Positions 25,795 to 34,382 of a DNA stretch of 64,000 bases are shown here, piece after piece (position 1 is the first letter of the stretch; the number at the start of each line of letters is the position of its first letter). Made by a program: the position numbers and the translations under genes. This stretch comes from Paractinoplanes lichenicola (GTDB lineage Bacteria > Actinomycetota > Actinomycetes > Mycobacteriales > Micromonosporaceae), in assembly GCF_016785085.1 (NCBI RefSeq), contig NZ_JAENHO010000008.1, positions 124,001 through 188,000 of the forward strand. Direction: 5' to 3'. The notes beneath the pieces were generated by a model. It was not told the DNA's origin, searched no databases, and saw only the letters and a list, made by a program, of their open reading frames with translations.

Positions 25795-26447
25795 GTCCAA
25801 GAGGCCGGCCGGACCAGGTAGACCAACTGATCGGTGTCCGCGGTCTCGAAGGCGTGGCGTACGTACGGATGGAGGTCTTCGGCGGTCAGGCCGGTTCCGG
25901 TGAACGCCGCCAGCGAGCGCCCGATGTCGTCGCTCGTGCATTCGAGCAGTTCCCGGTCTTCGTCGCTGGTCATCACGTGCCACAGCGCGTCGAACCCGCG
26001 CCGATCGTCCCACTGCGCGATGTCGACGATGGCCCCAGCCCGCCACTGGAAATCCGCGGAACTGTCCAGGAGCAGCGCGCGAACCCGCTCGGCCCGCCAA
26101 TCCCAGACGGGCGGAACGAAGTCGGTCAGCAGCTCCCGCGGCGGCCGGTAGGAGTGCCGCGCCGCGTAATGCAGAATCATCGCCGGAGCGGCGTAGATCT
26201 CGCCGCCGGGCAGGTAGTAGCGGAACTCGCCGTTGCCCTCGACCTCGCCGCAGAACTCGCACTGATGAAAGCCCAGGGCGATGCTGCCCACGCGGCGCGA
26301 GGCCGCCCGCAGATTCGCCATCTCGGACCCGGTGAGTGGGTTCGCCGTGCCGCCCTGCACCCCGTGCCCGGCGCCCAGCCAGCCCACAGATCGCATCGGC
26401 AGAGCCGACGAACTGAATTCGTACGGGGAGAGATCCAGGTATTCCAC
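25791..26447 (-). CDS. Conserved hypothetical protein with a Cys-x-x-Cys zinc-ribbon-like motif
   Basis: This is a 218-residue cytoplasmic protein. I start it at the GTG that gives VEYLDLSPYEF, which matches the usual opening of this family. The long frame upstream is a shadow of the monooxygenase. Features are 'MRSVGWLGAGH' near residue 20, a CEFCGEVEGNGEF zinc-ribbon-like motif near residue 65, then 'YYLPGGEIYAAPAMILHYAARHSYRPP'. The C-terminal third resembles small HEAT-type proteins (DAL-x-H-x-MTSDEDRELL). I do not know its function. It diverges from the flavin monooxygenase over only about 30 bp. Confidence 0.75.
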   Translation of the reverse strand: MEYLDLSPYEFSSSALPMRSVGWLGAGHGVQGGTANPLTGSEMANLRAASRRVGSIALGFHQCEFCGEVEGNGEFRYYLPGGEIYAAPAMILHYAARHSYRPPRELLTDFVPPVWDWRAERVRALLLDSSADFQWRAGAIVDIAQWDDRRGFDALWHVMTSDEDRELLECTSDDIGRSLAAFTGTGLTAEDLHPYVRHAFETADTDQLVYLVRPASWT

Positions 26448-26477
26448 ACCACCATGATGCGGGTGTCTGATGTGGAA

Positions 26478-27608
26478 ATGGTTCACATCGCAGTGGTCGG
26501 GTCGGGTGTCGGGGGACTTGCGGCGGCGATCGCGTTGCAGGCCCGGGGATTCGACGTCGACGTGTACGACCAGGCGCGCACGCTCAGCGAGATCGGGGCC
26601 GGGGTGTCGCTCGGCGCCAACGGCATGCGGGTGCTCGACGCCCTCGGGCTCGGCGAGAAGGTGCGCGCCGTGTCGTCGAACTTGCGGCGCATTCAGTTCC
26701 ATCATTGGCGTACGGGCGAGATCTTCTACGAGCATCCGATGGGGGACTGGTACGAGGGGCGGTTCGGCGGTCCCTTCCTCGGGATTCATCGCGCCGACTT
26801 CCATCAGGTGCTGCTTTCGGCGTACGGGGGAACTCCGCTCTTGGGTCGTCGCTGCGTCGCCGTGCGGGAGTCTGCGGACGGCGTCGAGCTGACATTCGCC
26901 GACGGCACGACCGCTCATGCTGACATCGTCGTGGGCGCGGACGGGCTCCGATCGGTGGTGCGCGGGCCCGACGAGCCGGTGTTCTCGGCCATGAGTTGCT
27001 ATCGCGGCCTGGTGCCGATCGGCAAGGTCCCCGGCGGCGACACTTTCGGCCTCACGTTCTTTCTGGGCCCGAACCGCCACCTCGTCGCCTATCCGGTGCG
27101 CAACGGCGAATACCTCAACTTCGTCGCCTACGTGCCCGACCCGGAATGGACGCTCGAATCGTGGTCGGCCCGCAGCGAACCGGCCGAGGCGGTGGCCGCC
27201 TTCGAGGGCTGGACCGACGTGGTGACAACGATGCTCGCCAATGCCGAAGAGGTCGGCCGCTGGGCCCTTTACGACCGCGAACCGCTCAGCCGCTGGAGCA
27301 CGGAGCGCGTCACTCTGCTCGGCGACGCGGCCCACCCGATGCTGCCCCACGCCGGTCAGGGCACCAATCAGGCCCTGGAGGACGTGGCCGCATTGGCCGC
27401 CGCCCTGACCCCCCCCGACCGTTCCCTGCAGCAATACGAGCAAATACGCAAAGCCCGTACGCGTCAGATCCAGCTGGGCGCCCGAGCCAACGCGGCCTGC
27501 TTCCAACTCCCCGACGGGCCGGCCACCGAGGCCCGCAACGAGCGGCTGAAGTCCCTGCCCGACACGGTCGCGTGGATCCACGAATACGACATCCACGCCG
27601 CGATCTAG
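26478..27608 (+). CDS. FAD-dependent aromatic monooxygenase (salicylate hydroxylase-like)
   Basis: This 376-residue flavoprotein starts MVHIAVVGSGVGG, whose GxGxxG loop at the N-terminus binds FAD. The second class-A motif, DIVVGADGLRSVVR (the DG motif), lies near residue 150, and 'VTLLGDAAHPMLPHAGQGTNQALEDVAAL' (the GD motif) near 275. These are hallmarks of NAD(P)H-dependent aromatic hydroxylases such as salicylate and 3-hydroxybenzoate hydroxylases and related UbiH-type enzymes. The substrate is unknown and no ring-cleavage genes are nearby. In-frame ATGs at 26454 and 26457 are alternative starts, and a TATTCC box 8 nt before 26454 could favour that one. Its stop overlaps the ABC permease stop. 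Confidence 0.9.
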   Translation: MVHIAVVGSGVGGLAAAIALQARGFDVDVYDQARTLSEIGAGVSLGANGMRVLDALGLGEKVRAVSSNLRRIQFHHWRTGEIFYEHPMGDWYEGRFGGPFLGIHRADFHQVLLSAYGGTPLLGRRCVAVRESADGVELTFADGTTAHADIVVGADGLRSVVRGPDEPVFSAMSCYRGLVPIGKVPGGDTFGLTFFLGPNRHLVAYPVRNGEYLNFVAYVPDPEWTLESWSARSEPAEAVAAFEGWTDVVTTMLANAEEVGRWALYDREPLSRWSTERVTLLGDAAHPMLPHAGQGTNQALEDVAALAAALTPPDRSLQQYEQIRKARTRQIQLGARANAACFQLPDGPATEARNERLKSLPDTVAWIHEYDIHAAI

Positions 27609-29182
27609 CCGATGTCGCGGCGCCGGAAGCCCACATAGCCGCCGGCCAGGAAAGCGGCGGCGACCAGGGTGACCGCGAGCAGCGGCAGCGCGGTCAGCGA
27701 CTCGGCCGGGATCCGCGGGATGTGGGCGAACGGTGACGCCTGTTGCGCCCAGCCCGGCAGGTCGAACGAGTCGGCGAGAAGGGCGACGACCGCGCAATAA
27801 CCGACGATCACCCACGCCACCGCGGCGGCCGGGCGGGGGAGCCAGCCGACCGCCAGCACCGCGGCCGCGACGACCAGCCACACCGCGGGCAGGTAGGCCA
27901 GGGCGATGCCGATCAAGCGGGGCACCTGGCCGGCGTCCGAGATCGTCAGCGCGTACGCGACACCCTCGCCGACGCCGACCGCCAGCAGGACCAGAGCGGT
28001 GCCGGTCAGGGCCACGCTGAGCTGGGCGGCCAGCCAGGTGAGGCGGCTCGTCGCGGTGGCCAGCACGGGCTCGGCGCGGCCGGACGTCTCCTCGGCCCGG
28101 ATGCGCAGGACACTGGTAACGCCGTACGCGGCGGCGACCAGCGCGGACACGCTGACGGTGAGGGCCAGATACGAGTCGAGGACGCTCCGCGCGCCGCCGG
28201 GCAGGAACTCGGCGAACTCGGGATTGTCGCGTACGTACTGTTCGATGGTGTTGCCTATCGAACCGTAGGCCGCGCCCAGCAGGGCCAGCCCGGTCATCCA
28301 GCCGATCAGCGCCCCGCGTTGCAAACGCCAGGCCAGCCCGTACGCGGTGCCGAGTGCTCGCGAAGCGTCCGGTGGCCCGGGCCGCGACGGGATCAGGCCC
28401 GCCCCGAAGTCGCGCCGCTCCAGCAGCAGCATCGCCACCGCGACCAGCGCCGCCGACGTGACCAGCGGCAGCAGCAGCGGCCACCAACGATCACCGGAAT
28501 ACGGAAAAGTACGCTGCCCCCACCCGATCGGTGACAACCACGACAGCGCGCCGTTGCCGGAGTCGCCCGCGGCCCGCAGCACGAAAGCGGCACCGAGCAC
28601 GGCGCCGACACACCCGTACGCCGCTCGCGCGTTCTCGAACACTTGCGCGGCAACCGCGGTGAGCGCCGCGAACGCGAACCCGACCGTCGCGACTGCCGCG
28701 CCGAACAGCGCCGAGCCGCCCACCGGCAGGCCCGTGCCGGTGGCCACCGCGAACACCAGCAGCCCGGCGGTGACATCGGCCAGCCCGGCCAGGGCGAGCG
28801 CGGCGGCCAGCGGGGCGTGCCGGCCGACCTCGGTCGAGCGGATCAGCTCGGCCCGCCCGGTCTCCTCGTCGGCCCGGGTCTGCCGGCCGATCAGGAACAT
28901 GTTCATCAACGCGACGACGATCGCCAGGAACGAGAAGATCTCGAAGACGATCTCGCCGCCGATCGACTCGAGCAGGCCGGTCGGGCCGCTCATCGCGATC
29001 ACCGCCGTGTTCCCGCCGATCGTGCTGCGCAGGTTCGCGAGCTCCTCGGCCGTGCCGTACAGGCTCTGGCTCTGGGTCGACTGCACCAGCACGAGCGCGG
29101 TCGCGCCGAGCAGCCACCACGGCAGCGTGGCCCGCTCGCGGCGCAGCATGAACCTGAGCAGTCGTGGCGCCCCAGCGATCAT
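27605..29182 (-). CDS. ABC-2 type exporter permease
   Basis: This 525-residue membrane protein is built as two similar halves of about six helices each (for example LLRFMLRRERATLPWWLLGATALVLV near the start and 'LIGWMTGLALLGAAYGSIGNTIEQ' in the middle). It resembles actinobacterial two-fold ABC exporter permeases encoded with antibiotic or polyketide efflux ATPases. Motifs 'ADEETGRAELIRSTEVGR' and 'AEETSGRAEPVLATATSR' are the repeated cytosolic loops typical of this group. The start follows GGGGAGGG. No ATP-binding subunit lies on either side, which is unusual because these permeases normally follow their ATPase gene. It either uses an ATPase encoded elsewhere or is an orphan. The substrate is unknown. 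Confidence 0.88.
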   Translation of the reverse strand: MIAGAPRLLRFMLRRERATLPWWLLGATALVLVQSTQSQSLYGTAEELANLRSTIGGNTAVIAMSGPTGLLESIGGEIVFEIFSFLAIVVALMNMFLIGRQTRADEETGRAELIRSTEVGRHAPLAAALALAGLADVTAGLLVFAVATGTGLPVGGSALFGAAVATVGFAFAALTAVAAQVFENARAAYGCVGAVLGAAFVLRAAGDSGNGALSWLSPIGWGQRTFPYSGDRWWPLLLPLVTSAALVAVAMLLLERRDFGAGLIPSRPGPPDASRALGTAYGLAWRLQRGALIGWMTGLALLGAAYGSIGNTIEQYVRDNPEFAEFLPGGARSVLDSYLALTVSVSALVAAAYGVTSVLRIRAEETSGRAEPVLATATSRLTWLAAQLSVALTGTALVLLAVGVGEGVAYALTISDAGQVPRLIGIALAYLPAVWLVVAAAVLAVGWLPRPAAAVAWVIVGYCAVVALLADSFDLPGWAQQASPFAHIPRIPAESLTALPLLAVTLVAAAFLAGGYVGFRRRDIG

Positions 29183-29308
29183 CGGACCCTCCCCTGTGGC
29201 CTCATCGTACGACCGCTGCTCAGGGCGTGAATGTGCCAAACCGTGGCGGCGACCCAGCCGGGCGCGTGACGACTGCGAATTGCTCCCGACAAGAGGGGGA
29301 GAAATTCG

Positions 29309-30994
29309 ATGCTCGAGAAATTGCAACGCCGGCGGGCAGCGGTGGCGGCTTCGGGAGCCGTTGTGCTCATCGCCGCATTGGCCGGCCTCGGCCCGGGTGC
29401 GTCGGTGGCGTCGAGCCACCGGGAGGCGCCGCTCATCGCGAGCGATCCGGCCGCCGACAACACCGACCTTTACGCGTTCGTCAGCCCGGAACGGCCGGGA
29501 TATCTGACGATGATCGCGAACTGGATTCCGTTCGAGGACCCGGATGGCGGGCCCAACTTCTATCCGTTCGCCACCGACGCGGCGTACCGGATCAATGTGG
29601 ACAGCGACGGCGACGCGAAGCCGGATGCGGTGTTCCGGTGGACGTTCAAGAATGCCGACCAGCGTGGCAACTCGACGTTCCTCTACAACAACGGGCCGGT
29701 CACCTCGCTCGACGACGAAAATCTGCCGTTCAAGCAGACCTACACCCTCGAATCGTCGTTCAACGGCGAGCCCTTCAAGACCCGGATCGAGGACGCGCCG
29801 GTCGCCCCGTCCCGGATCGGTGCGGCCTCCATGCCGGACTATCAGAAGCTGCGTGACCAGGCCACGGTCCAGCTCAAGGGCGGCTGGAAACTGTTCGCCG
29901 GGCAGGCCGACGACCCGTTCTTCCTCGACCTGCGCGTCTTCGACCTGCTTTACGGCGGCGACCTGAGCGAGACCGGGCAGGACACGCTGGCCGGATACAA
30001 CGTCAACAGCATCGCCATTCAGGTGCCGTTCAAGGATGTGGCCCTCAAAGGCGACGCCAAGCGCAATCCCGTGGTCGGCATCTGGAGCACCACCGAGCGC
30101 AGCCGGTCGCGCGTTTCCGACGGGCCCTCGAACGGCGACCGGGTGCAGGTCTCGCGGCTCGGCAATCCGCTCGTCAACGAGGTCGTCGTGCCGGCCGGGC
30201 TGAAAGACGCGTTCAATTCCCTCTCGCCCGACAAGGACGCCGGAATCCCGGCCGTGGTCAAGCGGGTCACCAATCCGGAACTGCCGCAACTCATCGAGAA
30301 GATCTACGGCGTCAAGGCGCCCGCGACCCCGCGGAACGATCTCGTCGAAATCTTCCTGACCGGCATCACGACCAAGGCGAAAGGCCCGATCAAGGCCGAC
30401 CTGAATTCGCAGCTGAACAACAAGGACGTCGATCCGAACCGATTCCGGCCCTCGGAGATGCTGCGGCTCAACCTGTCGGTCCCGGTCGCCGAGCAACCGG
30501 AACGGCTCGGGGTGCTCGCCGGTGACCTGCAGGGCTTCCCGAACGGGCGGCGGCTCACCGACGACGCCGTGGACATCGCGGTGCAGGCCGTCGAGGGCGC
30601 GGCGCAGAGCGGCAAACTGGTCGACGCGCTCGCGGCCGGCGACAAGGTCGACAGCAACGACAACGCCTTCGGCGCCGCCTTCCCGTACGTGGCGCTGCCG
30701 AACCAGGGTGCGGTCAACGCGGGTCGCTCCGGCTCCGGCGCTCCGGCCGCCTCCGGTGCCTCATCCGCACCCGAGCCTTCCTCCGACCCGGCCGGCGGCG
30801 CGACGGACTCCGAGGCCGCGCCCGACCTCGACCCGGCGTCGAGCTCCTCGATGCTCCCCAGCGGGTCGGCCGTCATCCTCGGTGTCGGCGGTGTCGGGGC
30901 CCTGCTCATCATGCTCACCGTCTGGTGGCTGATGAAGCGCCGGCGACGCGCGGCTCCCGCAACGTACGGCAGCGATCCCACCGTCCGGTTCTGA
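29309..30994 (+). CDS. DUF4331 family secreted, membrane-anchored protein
   Basis: This 561-residue protein has an N-terminal signal (AAVAASGAVVLIAALAGLG) followed directly by SSHREAPLIASDPAADNTDLYAF, the defining start of the DUF4331 family. The large beta-rich ectodomain spans about residues 40-465 and contains the repeated family motif 'RVFDLLYGGDLSETGQDTLAGYNVNSIAIQVP'. A Ser/Ala/Pro-rich stalk (about 465-515), one transmembrane helix (AVILGVGGVGALLIMLTVWWL) and a basic tail (MKRRRRAA) anchor it to the membrane. The family function is not established. Ribosome site GGGGGAG precedes the ATG. It is first in an operon with a TPR protein and a NicO exporter. Confidence 0.92.
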   Translation: MLEKLQRRRAAVAASGAVVLIAALAGLGPGASVASSHREAPLIASDPAADNTDLYAFVSPERPGYLTMIANWIPFEDPDGGPNFYPFATDAAYRINVDSDGDAKPDAVFRWTFKNADQRGNSTFLYNNGPVTSLDDENLPFKQTYTLESSFNGEPFKTRIEDAPVAPSRIGAASMPDYQKLRDQATVQLKGGWKLFAGQADDPFFLDLRVFDLLYGGDLSETGQDTLAGYNVNSIAIQVPFKDVALKGDAKRNPVVGIWSTTERSRSRVSDGPSNGDRVQVSRLGNPLVNEVVVPAGLKDAFNSLSPDKDAGIPAVVKRVTNPELPQLIEKIYGVKAPATPRNDLVEIFLTGITTKAKGPIKADLNSQLNNKDVDPNRFRPSEMLRLNLSVPVAEQPERLGVLAGDLQGFPNGRRLTDDAVDIAVQAVEGAAQSGKLVDALAAGDKVDSNDNAFGAAFPYVALPNQGAVNAGRSGSGAPAASGASSAPEPSSDPAGGATDSEAAPDLDPASSSSMLPSGSAVILGVGGVGALLIMLTVWWLMKRRRRAAPATYGSDPTVRF

Positions 30995-31000
30995 AGCCTT

Positions 31001-31030
31001 GGCGGGCGCGTCCACCCGGGCGCGCCCGCC
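31001..31030 (+). terminator. GC-rich hairpin between the DUF4331 and TPR genes
   Basis: GGCGGGCGCG and CGCGCCCGCC are exact reverse complements separated by 10 nt, starting 7 nt after the DUF4331 stop. The TPR gene begins 18 nt later with its own ribosome site, so this may attenuate rather than end transcription, giving more DUF4331 than downstream products. Confidence 0.55.
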
Positions 31031-31047
31031 TCGAAGGGGATTCCGTC

Positions 31048-32340
31048 ATGAAACGAGCAGTGACAGTCATCGTCGCCGCGCTCGCGTTGTTCGCGGTTGG
31101 TGCGTTCTTCGGCCTGCGCGAGAAGCCGGCCCCGGTGCGGGCTTTCACCCCGCCGGCCCGTCCCGACCGTCTCGCGCAGACGATCGCGCGCGCCCAGGAA
31201 CGGCTGCGTGCCCTGCCCGGCGACCACCGCACCTGGGCTTCGCTCGGCCTCGCCTACGTCGAACAGGCCCGCATCACCGGCGACCCGAGCCGGTATCCCC
31301 TGGCCGAAGCCGCGCTCAACCGTTCCCTGAAAGTGCGTGGTTCTGACAACTCCGACGCGTTCACCGGACTGGGCGCGCTGGCCAACGCGCGTCACGAGTT
31401 CACGCAATCGCGCACCTTCGCGCAACGAGCGCTGCGCGCCAACCCCTTCGACGCGTACGCCTTCGGGGTGCTCGCCGACGCCGAGACCCAACTGGGCAAC
31501 GCGCCCGCGGCGACCGCGGCGATCCAGCACATGCTCGACTTGCGACCGGGCCTGGCCGCGTACGCGCGTGCCTCCTACGACCTGGAGCAGCGCGGCCGCC
31601 TGACCGAGGCCGCGGACCTGATGCGCCGGGCCCTGGCCGCCGCGGTCGACCCGGCCGACATCGCGTTCTGCCGTAATCAGCTCGGCGATCTCGCGTGGTT
31701 CCGCGGTGACCTCGCCGGAGCCGCCACGGAGTACAGCGCCGGGCTGGCGGCCGATCCGTCGTATTCCGCGTTGTTGCGTGGTCGGGCCCGGGTCGCCGCC
31801 TCCACCGGCGACATCGCGCAGGCCGTCACCGACACCGCCACGATCGCCGCGCGCACCCCCACCCCCGAGACCCTTCTCTCGTACGCCGAGATGCTGCGCC
31901 TCGCCGGCCGGGGCGCCGACGCGGACCGGCAGCTCGACCTGGCCGCGGCCGCCCACCAGATCTTCCTGGCCAACGGCGGCCGCGACGACCTGACCGGCGC
32001 CCAGCTGGCCCTGGCCCGCGGCGACGCGGCAACGGCCGTCGCCGCGGCCCAGACCGAGTGGCGCCGCCGCCCGTTCGCCGAGGTCGCCGACGTGCTGTCC
32101 CAGGCCCTGCACGCCGCGGGCCGCGACGACGAGGCTCGCACGTACGGGCGGAAAGCTTTTGACCTGGGCCCCCGCAACGCCGCCTACGCCTACCACCTCG
32201 CGCAGGCGGAGCTCGCCCTGGGCGACCGTGCCGCCGCCCGCGCGTCGCTGACCCGGGTGCGCGCCCTCAACCCGCACTTCTCACCCACCGACGGGCCCAC
32301 CGCCGCCCGGGCCCTGGCCGAGTTGGAGACCCAGCCGTGA
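31048..32340 (+). CDS. Membrane-anchored TPR-repeat protein
   Basis: This 430-residue protein has an N-terminal signal anchor (AVTVIVAALALFAVGAFFGL) and then about nine tetratricopeptide-like helical pairs. Examples are TWASLGLAYVEQARITGDPSRYPLAEAALNRSL, DAFTGLGALANARHEFTQS, FGVLADAETQLGNAPAA and AYAYHLAQAELALGDRAAARASLTRV. TPR arrays mediate protein-protein contacts, so it probably assembles partners at the outer face of the membrane. The start follows GAAGGGGA. Its TGA overlaps the NicO gene start by 4 nt, indicating translational coupling. It is probably a partner of the DUF4331 protein and the NicO exporter. Confidence 0.88.
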   Translation: MKRAVTVIVAALALFAVGAFFGLREKPAPVRAFTPPARPDRLAQTIARAQERLRALPGDHRTWASLGLAYVEQARITGDPSRYPLAEAALNRSLKVRGSDNSDAFTGLGALANARHEFTQSRTFAQRALRANPFDAYAFGVLADAETQLGNAPAATAAIQHMLDLRPGLAAYARASYDLEQRGRLTEAADLMRRALAAAVDPADIAFCRNQLGDLAWFRGDLAGAATEYSAGLAADPSYSALLRGRARVAASTGDIAQAVTDTATIAARTPTPETLLSYAEMLRLAGRGADADRQLDLAAAAHQIFLANGGRDDLTGAQLALARGDAATAVAAAQTEWRRRPFAEVADVLSQALHAAGRDDEARTYGRKAFDLGPRNAAYAYHLAQAELALGDRAAARASLTRVRALNPHFSPTDGPTAARALAELETQP

Positions 32341-34340
32341 CCGCCCCAGAGCCGCAACATCCCACGGCGACTCGTACGCCCTCCGCGCGTTCCGTGATTC
32401 TGCCGACTTGGGCGCTCTTCGCGCGTTCCGTGTTTCTGCCGACTTGGGCGCTCTTCGCGCGTTCCGTGTTTCTGCCGACTTGGGCGCTCTTCGCGCGTTC
32501 CGTGTTTCTGCCGACTTGGGCGCTCTTCGCTCGTTCCATGTTTCTGCCGACTCGGGCGCCCTCCGCGCGCTCCGTGCTTCTGCCGACTCGCGGGATCGGC
32601 GCTCAGGTGCCGGTTGTTGTCGACGATCAAGCTGCGCCCCCGCGCCGGCGGAACCTGCGGCGCCTGGTCGTGGTAGCCGCGCTGACGATCGTCGGCTTCG
32701 TGACCCTGCCCGCGGGCGCCGCCGCGGCCCACCCACTCGGCAACTTCTCGGTCAACCGGTTCGCGGGTCTGACCCTGCACCCGGACCGGATCGACGCGCT
32801 CGTCGTGGCCGACCTCGCAGAGTTGCCGACTCTGCAGGACTCGGCACCTTCGTGCACCGAGGCGGCCGAGGCGTTGCGCGTTTCTGCCGACGGTGACCGG
32901 CTGCAATGGACGATCAAGAACAGTTCCCTCGCGTACGCGGCGGGCGCCGGCGGACTGCGCACGACCCGCCTCGAATGCCGTCTGTCGGCCTCGGTCGACA
33001 TCTCCCGGCCGGTTCGCGTCGAGGTGGCCAACCAGTTCCGCGACGACCGCATCGGCTGGCGCGAGCTGGTGGCGTCAGGTTCGGGCGTGAAGTTGTCGGG
33101 TTCGTCGCTGCCGTCGACAAGTTCGAGCAACGAGCTGCGCACTTATCCGTCGGATCCGCTCGCTTCTCCCGCCGACACGCGCACAGCGTCGTTCACGGCC
33201 GCACCTGACGCGGGTGAACAGACCCCGACCGCAGCCGCCAACCGCGGCGAGGGGTCGACCACGATCGCCGGTGACCGCGGCGCGGGGTCTACCACGATCG
33301 CCGGTGACCGCGGCGCGGGGTCGGCCACGGTCGGGCCCGCCACCGCCGGGCGCGCCGTCGGCGACACCGGCTCGACCGGGCTGCTGGCCGGGGCCGAACG
33401 CAGGCTGGAGGACTTGGTCGGCGACAGGCAGCTGACCCCGCTGGTCGGCTTGCTGGCCGTGCTGTTGTCCCTGCTCCTGGGCGCGGCGCACGCGGCTCTG
33501 CCCGGTCATGGCAAGACCGTGATGGCCGCCTACCTGGCCGGGAGTCAAGGCCGCCCCCGAGACGCCGTGCTGGTCGGAGCCACAGTCACCTTCACCCACA
33601 CCGCCGGAGTGATCGCCCTGGGCCTACTCCTGACCACAGTCTCTTCTATCGCCGGCGAATCGGTCCTCTCCTGGCTCGGCCTGGCCAGCGGCACGTTGGT
33701 CGCGGCCGTCGGCGTGGGCGCCCTGATCTCGGCCCTACGCCGCCACCGAGCCGCCCGACACGCACACTCCCGACCGGTCGACGCGATCACCGACCACGAG
33801 CACTCCGCACACACCCACCAGCATGATGACGAGCATTCGCACACTGAAACCCACATGCACGATGCTGCGCACTCGCACGGACCTGCGCACTCGCACGGAG
33901 ATGCGCACTCGCACGGAAATGCGCAGTTGCGTGGAGATGCGCACTCGCACGACGTTGCGCACTCGGACGGCGATGGGCACTCGCATTCACATGGACACGG
34001 GCACTCGCACAGTCATACGCATGGGCCGGGCAAGTGGGGGATCGCCGGGATCGGGGTGGCTGGTGGGCTGGTGCCCAGTCCGTCCGCGCTGGTTGTGTTG
34101 CTCGGCGCGGCTGCGCTCGGACGGACGGTGTTCGGCGTTCTGCTGGTGCTCGCCTACGGTCTCGGCATGGCCGCCACGCTCACCGCGGCGGGCCTGCTGC
34201 TCGTCCGGTTGCGGCACCGCCTCGAGGGGCGTTGGCGCTTGGCCGACCGCTGGCGGACAGTCTCGCCCCCGGCCACCGCGGCCCTCATCATCGTCGTGGG
34301 CCTCGGCCTGGCCGGACGAGCCCTCGCCGGCGTCGCTTGA
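32337..34340 (+). CDS. NicO-type nickel/cobalt exporter with repeat-expanded N-terminus and His-rich loop
   Basis: This 667-codon frame is coupled by ATGA to the TPR gene. Residues 17-86 are encoded by six 36-bp tandem repeats (ARSVFLPTWALF). A signal sequence follows (RRLVVVAALTIVGFVTLPAGAAAA-HPLGN), then an extracytoplasmic beta domain, then a NicO/RcnA-like six-helix membrane domain (LLSLLLGAAHAALPGHGKTVMAAYLAG; GLVPSPSALVVLLGAAALGR). Between helices lies a His/Asp-rich metal-binding loop (repeated AHSHGD). The family exports Ni2+ or Co2+. The repeats sit upstream of the signal sequence, so the ancestral start may be internal, for example the GTG at 32607, which would give 577 residues. 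The gene contains three separate minisatellites. Confidence 0.85.
   Translation: MTAPEPQHPTATRTPSARSVILPTWALFARSVFLPTWALFARSVFLPTWALFARSVFLPTWALFARSMFLPTRAPSARSVLLPTRGIGAQVPVVVDDQAAPPRRRNLRRLVVVAALTIVGFVTLPAGAAAAHPLGNFSVNRFAGLTLHPDRIDALVVADLAELPTLQDSAPSCTEAAEALRVSADGDRLQWTIKNSSLAYAAGAGGLRTTRLECRLSASVDISRPVRVEVANQFRDDRIGWRELVASGSGVKLSGSSLPSTSSSNELRTYPSDPLASPADTRTASFTAAPDAGEQTPTAAANRGEGSTTIAGDRGAGSTTIAGDRGAGSATVGPATAGRAVGDTGSTGLLAGAERRLEDLVGDRQLTPLVGLLAVLLSLLLGAAHAALPGHGKTVMAAYLAGSQGRPRDAVLVGATVTFTHTAGVIALGLLLTTVSSIAGESVLSWLGLASGTLVAAVGVGALISALRRHRAARHAHSRPVDAITDHEHSAHTHQHDDEHSHTETHMHDAAHSHGPAHSHGDAHSHGNAQLRGDAHSHDVAHSDGDGHSHSHGHGHSHSHTHGPGKWGIAGIGVAGGLVPSPSALVVLLGAAALGRTVFGVLLVLAYGLGMAATLTAAGLLLVRLRHRLEGRWRLADRWRTVSPPATAALIIVVGLGLAGRALAGVA
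32385..32594 (+). repeat. 36-bp tandem repeat, about six copies
   Basis: The unit is GCGCGTTCCGTGTTTCTGCC followed by GACTTGGGCGCTCTTC. Copies 2-4 (32421-32528) are identical, copy 1 (32385-32420) differs at one or two bases, copy 5 (32529-32564) at several, and copy 6 (32565-32594) is truncated. A degenerate half unit precedes at about 32368. Unit length is a multiple of three, so copy changes keep the frame. Confidence 0.9.
33240..33332 (+). repeat. 33-bp tandem repeat in the NicO gene
   Basis: There are nearly three copies (33240-33272, 33273-33305, 33306-33332). They encode the 11-residue unit STTIAGDRGAG in the extracytoplasmic stalk before the membrane domain. Copies differ by a few bases. 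Confidence 0.85.
33867..33992 (+). repeat. 18-bp tandem repeat encoding the His-rich metal loop
   Basis: Seven imperfect units of the type GCGCACTCGCACGGAGAT encode AHSHGD-like hexapeptides in the loop of the NicO exporter. One unit has drifted to AQLRGD. This suggests expansion of a metal-binding segment by slippage. Confidence 0.85.
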
Positions 34341-34382
34341 TCGGTTCTGGGCGGCGTCGAGTGAGGGTCGGCCGGGCCGGGG

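Noticed and set aside
26448..28487. Upstream extension of the hypothetical gene to 28487 on the minus strand
   Set aside because: It runs through the monooxygenase gene with no domain or ribosome site. The conserved part begins at the GTG at 26447.
32267..32539. Antisense repeat protein over the 36-bp tandem repeats
   Set aside because: Any frame through a 36-bp repeat without stops gives a periodic peptide. There is no ribosome site and it conflicts with the TPR and NicO genes.
33867..33992. Possible CRISPR-like array of 18-bp units
   Set aside because: The units are contiguous with no spacers and encode an in-frame His-rich loop of the exporter.
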